Assembly: GCF_000740795.1 (NCBI RefSeq)
Contig: NZ_JGYG01000004.1
Location: 170,341-234,340 of the forward strand
Direction of reading: 5' to 3'
Origin: Haematobacter massiliensis
GTDB taxonomy: Bacteria; Pseudomonadota; Alphaproteobacteria; Rhodobacterales; Rhodobacteraceae
DNA: 64,000 nucleotides
Below are positions 60,306-64,000 of this stretch, in pieces. How positions within the stretch are numbered: the stretch's first letter is position 1; each line of letters starts with the position of its first letter. Both the position numbers and the translations under genes were made by a program. The notes beneath the pieces are model-generated. The model had not been told where the DNA came from, did no database searches, and worked only from the letters and a program-made list of their open reading frames with translations.

Positions 60306-61237
60306 TCGCCGTTCGGCAGGCGCCCTTCCCATGTCCCGGCCTGAACGAGGGCGGCTGTCTCGGTCACCACGCTTCGTTCGAGATAATCCAGCAGACGGGA
60401 CGGGCGGCGGTCCACCGGCACCGTCAGCATGAGCCGCCAGCCAGCGCGCGGATCGACAAGCGGCGCGATGCGAAGATGACCCCGCCGGATATCCTCCCGA
60501 ATGGGCGAGGCGGGCAGTACGGTGTACCCCAGCCCGCTCTGCACCATATCCTTCAGAACCGAAAGGCTGTCCGCCTCCAGCACCACATTTGCGGTGACCC
60601 CCGCCGTCTGAGCGAGATTGTCTACCGTTTCCCGCATCCCGTGCCGGCTGCCTGACAGGATCATCGGCAGATCGGCCAGGCGCTTCGCCGTCACCGGGAC
60701 TGACGGATCAAGCCGGCTTTCAGCAGGCCCTACGAGAAACAGCTCCTCCTCCAGCAAGGGGGATGCACGGAGCCATCGCAGCGGCTGGCTTTCGTAGAGA
60801 ATGGCGATGTCCAGGTCTCCGCGTCGCAGCCAGTCGATCAGAAAGGCCGAGTAGGCGCTGACGATCCGAAGCCGTGCCTCGGGATGAGCGCGGCGAAAGG
60901 CGCGCGCCAAAGGAACGGCGAGGATCGCAGCGACCGTCGGCGGCATTCCGATGGAAGCTTCGCCGCGCAGTGGGACGTCGTCGTTGCCAAAGGGAAGGCT
61001 GCGGATCGCCTCCAGTTCCTGCATGATCTGCCGCGCGTGGAGAAGCAGCTCCTGACCCGCTTCGGTCAACTGCATGCCCCGCCCGTGGCGGCTGAACAGC
61101 CGGGTGCCGAGCTCCTGCTCCAGCAGCCGCACCTGCCGGCTGAGTGCAGGCTGCGCGATATGCAGCCGCTCGGCCGCCTTCGACAGGCTGCCGAGCTCGG
61201 CGACATGCAGCACGGTGCGCAGCTGGGCGATATCCAT
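60302..61237 (-). CDS. LysR-family transcriptional regulator
   Basis: This 311-residue LysR protein has the helix-turn-helix VAELGSLSKAAERLHIAQPALSRQVRLLE (in part) and a substrate-binding domain with LRGEASIGMPPTVAAILAVPLA and a C-terminal effector region. It is of the NAC/CynR-like group. It converges with pxpC, the genes sharing four bases at their ends. Targets could include the pxp operon or the genes beyond the window; no LysR box was identified. Confidence 0.88.
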   Translation of the reverse strand: MDIAQLRTVLHVAELGSLSKAAERLHIAQPALSRQVRLLEQELGTRLFSRHGRGMQLTEAGQELLLHARQIMQELEAIRSLPFGNDDVPLRGEASIGMPPTVAAILAVPLARAFRRAHPEARLRIVSAYSAFLIDWLRRGDLDIAILYESQPLRWLRASPLLEEELFLVGPAESRLDPSVPVTAKRLADLPMILSGSRHGMRETVDNLAQTAGVTANVVLEADSLSVLKDMVQSGLGYTVLPASPIREDIRRGHLRIAPLVDPRAGWRLMLTVPVDRRPSRLLDYLERSVVTETAALVQAGTWEGRLPNGD

Positions 61238-61401
61238 GCGACAGCATTAACCCGAGAGGGGAGCCTGCGGTAGCCGCCTCTGCTGCAGCATTGCGAAGGC
61301 GTCTCGGCCCCTTGCAGCCTGCCGGGATATTGACTGCAATACTCGCCGCCAATGCCGCCAATGCCGCCGCTTGCCGCGCGGGCCGTGATGGGTTAGGGGT
61401 C

Positions 61402-61576
61402 GGCTGTCGGTTTCCGAAAGGAATTGAAAGGGAATCCGCCGCCAGCCCGTCTGGCGAACCGGAACTGCCCCCGCAACTGTAGGCGGCGAGGAACACTGCG
61501 AACATGCCACTGTGGTGCAAGCCATGGGAAGGCCGCAGTTTCCGTTGACCCGCCAGTCAGGAGACCTGCCGACGTC
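61402..61576 (+). promoter_or_regulatory. Cobalamin riboswitch
   Basis: The conserved parts of the adenosylcobalamin aptamer are present in order: GAAAGGGAATCC (61426-61437), the ACTGCCCCCGCAACTGTA core (61464-61481), GCCACTG (61506-61512), ATGGGAAGG (61524-61532), TTGACCCGCCAGTCAGGAGACCTGCC (61545-61570, quoted here only as AGTCAGGAGACCTGCC). The aptamer ends about 160 bp before the binding-protein gene. A GC-rich stretch follows (61588-61615), probably the expression platform. It should reduce expression of the downstream transporter when cobalamin is plentiful. Confidence 0.92.
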
Positions 61577-61733
61577 TGAACGCAACACGGCCCGGGCGGG
61601 GTGTCCGGGGAGGTGCCATATGACGTCTGCCCAACGGGTGCCTTCGCGCGTCCGATCAGCCATATCTGTGCAGCGGCCCATGGCCGTTCCTCTCCGCATT
61701 GGCCGGGGCCATTACCCTGATCGGAGAACGTGC

Positions 61734-62744
61734 ATGATCGCGCGACACAGTCTGGCCGCCCTGTTGGGCGCGGCCACCCTTGCCTCCGCCGCGATGGCGG
61801 AAAGCGCCTATCCGCTTCACCTGAAGAACTGCGGGATGGACCTGACGTTCGAGGCCGCCCCTGTGAGGGTGGTGACAGTCGGTCAAGCGGCGACCGAAGT
61901 GCTCTATGCCCTGGGGCTTGGTGAAAAGGTGGTGGGCACCTCGGTTTGGTTCACAGAAGTGCTACCGGAATTCCGGGAGCTGAATGCCGGTGTGGAGCGG
62001 CTCGCGGACAATGATCCGAGCTTCGAATCCGTCGTGGGCAAGCGCCCCGAACTGGTGGCCGCGCAGTATGAATGGCACGTGGGTCCACAGGGTATCGTGG
62101 CGACTCGCGAACAGTTCCGGGATGTCGGTATCCCTACCTATATTCTGCCCGCCGACTGCTGGAACAAGGACAATGCCGTCGGCTCTGACGGCACGCGTTC
62201 CGCAATGTTCGAGATGGAGAGCATTCATGCCGGCGTGCAGGAACTCTCGCGTATCTTCGACGTGCCCGAGCGCGGCGATGCGCTGGTCGCTGAGCTTCGC
62301 TCACGGGAGGAGGGCGCGATAGAGAGGGCTCAGGCGCTGGGGCTGAAGGATGCTTCCGCCCTGTTCTGGTTCTCCTCGGCGGAGATGGATATCGACCCCT
62401 ATGTTGCCGGTCGCAAGGGGCCGCCCGCCTACATGATGGAGAAGCTGGGCCTCAGGAATGTGATCGAAAGCGACGAGGAATGGCCCGTGGTGAGCTGGGA
62501 AACCATTGCCCGCGCCAATCCGAGCGTCATCGTCATCGCCCGGATGGACCGTCGCCGGTTCGAGGCGGATGACTATGAGAAGAAGCTGGCCTTCCTGCGA
62601 TCGGACCCTGTCGCCAGCCAGATGGAGGCGGTGAAGGCGAACCGGATCGTCGTGCTGGACGCGCATTCGATGGATCCCTCCATCCGCAATGTGAGCGCGC
62701 TTGAGACGCTTGCAGATGCATTGCCCTCGCTCGGTCTGAAATGA
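61734..62744 (+). CDS. Fe/B12-type ABC transporter substrate-binding protein
   Basis: This 336-residue periplasmic binding protein of cluster A (FecB/BtuF fold) has a signal peptide MIARHSLAALLGAATLASAAMA. The mature chain shows VVTVGQAATEVLYALGLGEKVVG and LADNDPSFESVVGKRPELVAAQ, given in part, and a C-terminal VSWETIARANPSVIVIA. It lies behind the riboswitch, so cobalamin, a corrinoid or cobalt-containing ligand is likely; the sequence alone would also fit a ferric siderophore. The frame is open upstream through the riboswitch but is non-coding there; ATG 61734 begins the signal peptide. Confidence 0.87.
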   Translation: MIARHSLAALLGAATLASAAMAESAYPLHLKNCGMDLTFEAAPVRVVTVGQAATEVLYALGLGEKVVGTSVWFTEVLPEFRELNAGVERLADNDPSFESVVGKRPELVAAQYEWHVGPQGIVATREQFRDVGIPTYILPADCWNKDNAVGSDGTRSAMFEMESIHAGVQELSRIFDVPERGDALVAELRSREEGAIERAQALGLKDASALFWFSSAEMDIDPYVAGRKGPPAYMMEKLGLRNVIESDEEWPVVSWETIARANPSVIVIARMDRRRFEADDYEKKLAFLRSDPVASQMEAVKANRIVVLDAHSMDPSIRNVSALETLADALPSLGLK

Positions 62745-63781
62745 CTGCGGACACCGACCTGCGCCCGCGCCTTGCTGCCCCGGTTTGGTTTGCGGCGCTT
62801 GGTGCCGGTGTCCTTCTGCTGGCGGTCCTTGCAGGGGTCGTCATCGGTGAGATGCCGCTGCCGGTGGAAACGGTGGCGGCGGTGCTTGGCAATCGACTGC
62901 TGGGGACCGCGCAACCGGTTGATGCGATCGATGCGGCGATCATCTGGAACTACCGTCTGCCGCGGACACTGGTCGCGGCGGCCTGCGGGGCGGGGCTCGC
63001 GCTCTCCGGCGTGGTGCTTCAGGCGCTGATACGCAATGCGCTGGCCGATCCGTATCTACTGGGGGTGTCTGCAGGGGCATCCACGGGGGCGGTCGCGGTG
63101 ACCATCCTCGGGCTTGGGGGCGGGGCGATAGGGCTGTCGGCGGGGGCCTTCGGCGGGGCGGCGCTGGCCTTTCTGCTGGTCGCGGCCCTGGCCCGCGCGG
63201 CAGGTGGCGGACCAGCGCAGCTCGTGCTTGCCGGGATCGCCGGATCGCAGCTTTTCAACGCGCTGACGAGCTTCTTCATCGCCAAATCCGCGAATGCGGA
63301 ACAGGCGCGCGGGATCATGTTCTGGCTGCTCGGCAACCTGTCCGGGGTGCGCTGGCCTGATGTGGCGCTGGCGGTTCCGGTCGCCCTGCTCGGGCTGCTC
63401 GTCTGCATCGGGCATGTCCGGGCGATGGATGCATTCTCCTTCGGCGCCCGCTCCGCGGCCTCGTTAGGTGTGTCGGTGCGGCGGGTTCATCTGCTGCTCA
63501 TCGGCGTGACCACGCTGATGACCGCGGTCATGGTGAGCCTCGTCGGCTCCATCGGCTTCGTCGGTCTGGTCATACCCCACGCTGTCCGGTTTGTGGCCGG
63601 GCCGCGACACGGGACATTGGTGCCGCTTTCCGCCCTTACCGGCGCGGTGTTCCTCATTACGGCCGATATCGCGTCCCGCATGCTCATTCGCGGGCAGGTT
63701 GTGCCCATCGGGGTGGTTACGGCGCTGGTCGGAGCGCCCGGCTTCGCGCTCATCCTGATCCGTAACCGGAGACGCTCATGA
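62741..63781 (+). CDS. FecCD/BtuC-type ABC transporter permease
   Basis: This 346-residue inner-membrane protein has about ten hydrophobic helices. Family features include [47 protein letters not shown] (in part), where NPLADP-like NALADP and GVSAGAS are typical of FecCD/BtuC, and [15 protein letters not shown] near the end. ATGA overlaps link it to the binding protein gene before it and to the ATPase gene after it. It moves the riboswitch-controlled substrate across the inner membrane. Confidence 0.9.
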   Translation: MTADTDLRPRLAAPVWFAALGAGVLLLAVLAGVVIGEMPLPVETVAAVLGNRLLGTAQPVDAIDAAIIWNYRLPRTLVAAACGAGLALSGVVLQALIRNALADPYLLGVSAGASTGAVAVTILGLGGGAIGLSAGAFGGAALAFLLVAALARAAGGGPAQLVLAGIAGSQLFNALTSFFIAKSANAEQARGIMFWLLGNLSGVRWPDVALAVPVALLGLLVCIGHVRAMDAFSFGARSAASLGVSVRRVHLLLIGVTTLMTAVMVSLVGSIGFVGLVIPHAVRFVAGPRHGTLVPLSALTGAVFLITADIASRMLIRGQVVPIGVVTALVGAPGFALILIRNRRRS

Positions 63782-64000
63782 GGGTGCTCGCCAAAGACCT
63801 CGGATGGCGGGTGCAGGCTCGGTCGCTCGTGGAACGCGTGAACCTTGACGTGGCATCGGGTGAGACGCTGGGGTTGATAGGGCCGAACGGATCGGGGAAA
63901 TCCACGCTCCTCCGCCTCATCGCCGGGCTGGTTCCGCGGGGTGAGGGAGAGGTGTGGCTTGATGGCGCGCCCCTTTCGCGGCTGCATCGGCGGGAGGCTG
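63778..64000 (+). CDS. FecE/BtuD-type ABC transporter ATPase, 3' end outside the window
   Basis: The first 74 residues are seen. ATG 63778 overlaps the permease stop. Walker A is GPNGSGKST (35-43), followed by [20 protein letters not shown], as in FecE/BtuD. The signature, Walker B and H-loop lie beyond the end of the window. It completes the binding protein-permease-ATPase set behind the cobalamin riboswitch. Confidence 0.88.
   Translation, partial: MRVLAKDLGWRVQARSLVERVNLDVASGETLGLIGPNGSGKSTLLRLIAGLVPRGEGEVWLDGAPLSRLHRREA

Noticed and set aside
61512..61733. N-terminal extension of the binding protein reaching back into the riboswitch
   Set aside because: The extension translates the aptamer itself; the signal peptide begins at ATG 61734.

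Overview
The window is GC-rich DNA with dense, often overlapping operons and the gene content of an alphaproteobacterium. SsuABCD-like sulfur scavenging, TAXI-TRAP and FrcABC-type transport, a LOV/HWE histidine kinase, AIM24 and DUF4239 proteins fit Rhodobacterales best. That placement is inference from gene families only; no rRNA or species marker is present. Nearly all genes are accessory: transport, catabolism and nutrient scavenging. Remnants of decayed genes lie between the operons.

Layout. 1-2057: the end of a DapA-family gene, an ABC ATPase fragment and a CMP/dCMP-type deaminase. 2535-10393 (minus): an acyl-CoA-dehydrogenase-like flavoenzyme, an SsuD-like monooxygenase and an SsuABC-like transporter, followed by copper genes (YcnI, fused CopC-CopD). 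10809-11242: an uninterrupted array of 62 heptanucleotides. 11687-11762: tRNA-Val(TAC). 12216-22000: a TetR-type regulator and a catabolic island made of an HpcH aldolase, RidA, a PLP dehydratase, a polar amino acid ABC transporter, a 3-hydroxyacyl-CoA-dehydrogenase-like enzyme, an Asp/Glu-racemase-like protein and an aldehyde dehydrogenase. Two promoters in this island share one near-palindromic 19-bp site. 22038-23079: phage remnants.

23182-29864: AIM24 and DUF4239 genes, a TAXI-TRAP binding protein, a pyrroline-5-carboxylate reductase, and a glycine-betaine/choline-type ABC transporter. 29882-41249 (minus): one long inositol operon encoding the transporter, IolG-like, a second Gfo/Idh/MocA enzyme, IolC fused to DUF2090, IolD, IolE, IolB and an extra TIM-barrel isomerase. 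It diverges from a LacI-type regulator across two identical 14-bp palindromes. 42443-43137: a frameshifted shikimate-dehydrogenase pseudogene. 43228-46380: an AraC regulator and a TonB-dependent siderophore receptor. 46467-51612: a LOV-HWE kinase, a CcdAB toxin-antitoxin pair, a nitronate monooxygenase and TrhO.

51722-60305: an SLC13-type transporter, a decayed TRAP binding protein, an ABM-domain protein, a TauE-like exporter, a FAD amino-acid oxidase, an SDR and the 5-oxoprolinase genes pxpABC, then a convergent LysR gene. 61402-64000: a cobalamin riboswitch followed by a FecBCD/BtuFCD-type transporter that runs off the window. The most original element is the island at 12216-22000: its regulator, repeated operator and enzyme set suggest catabolism of an unidentified amino or hydroxy-amino acid.
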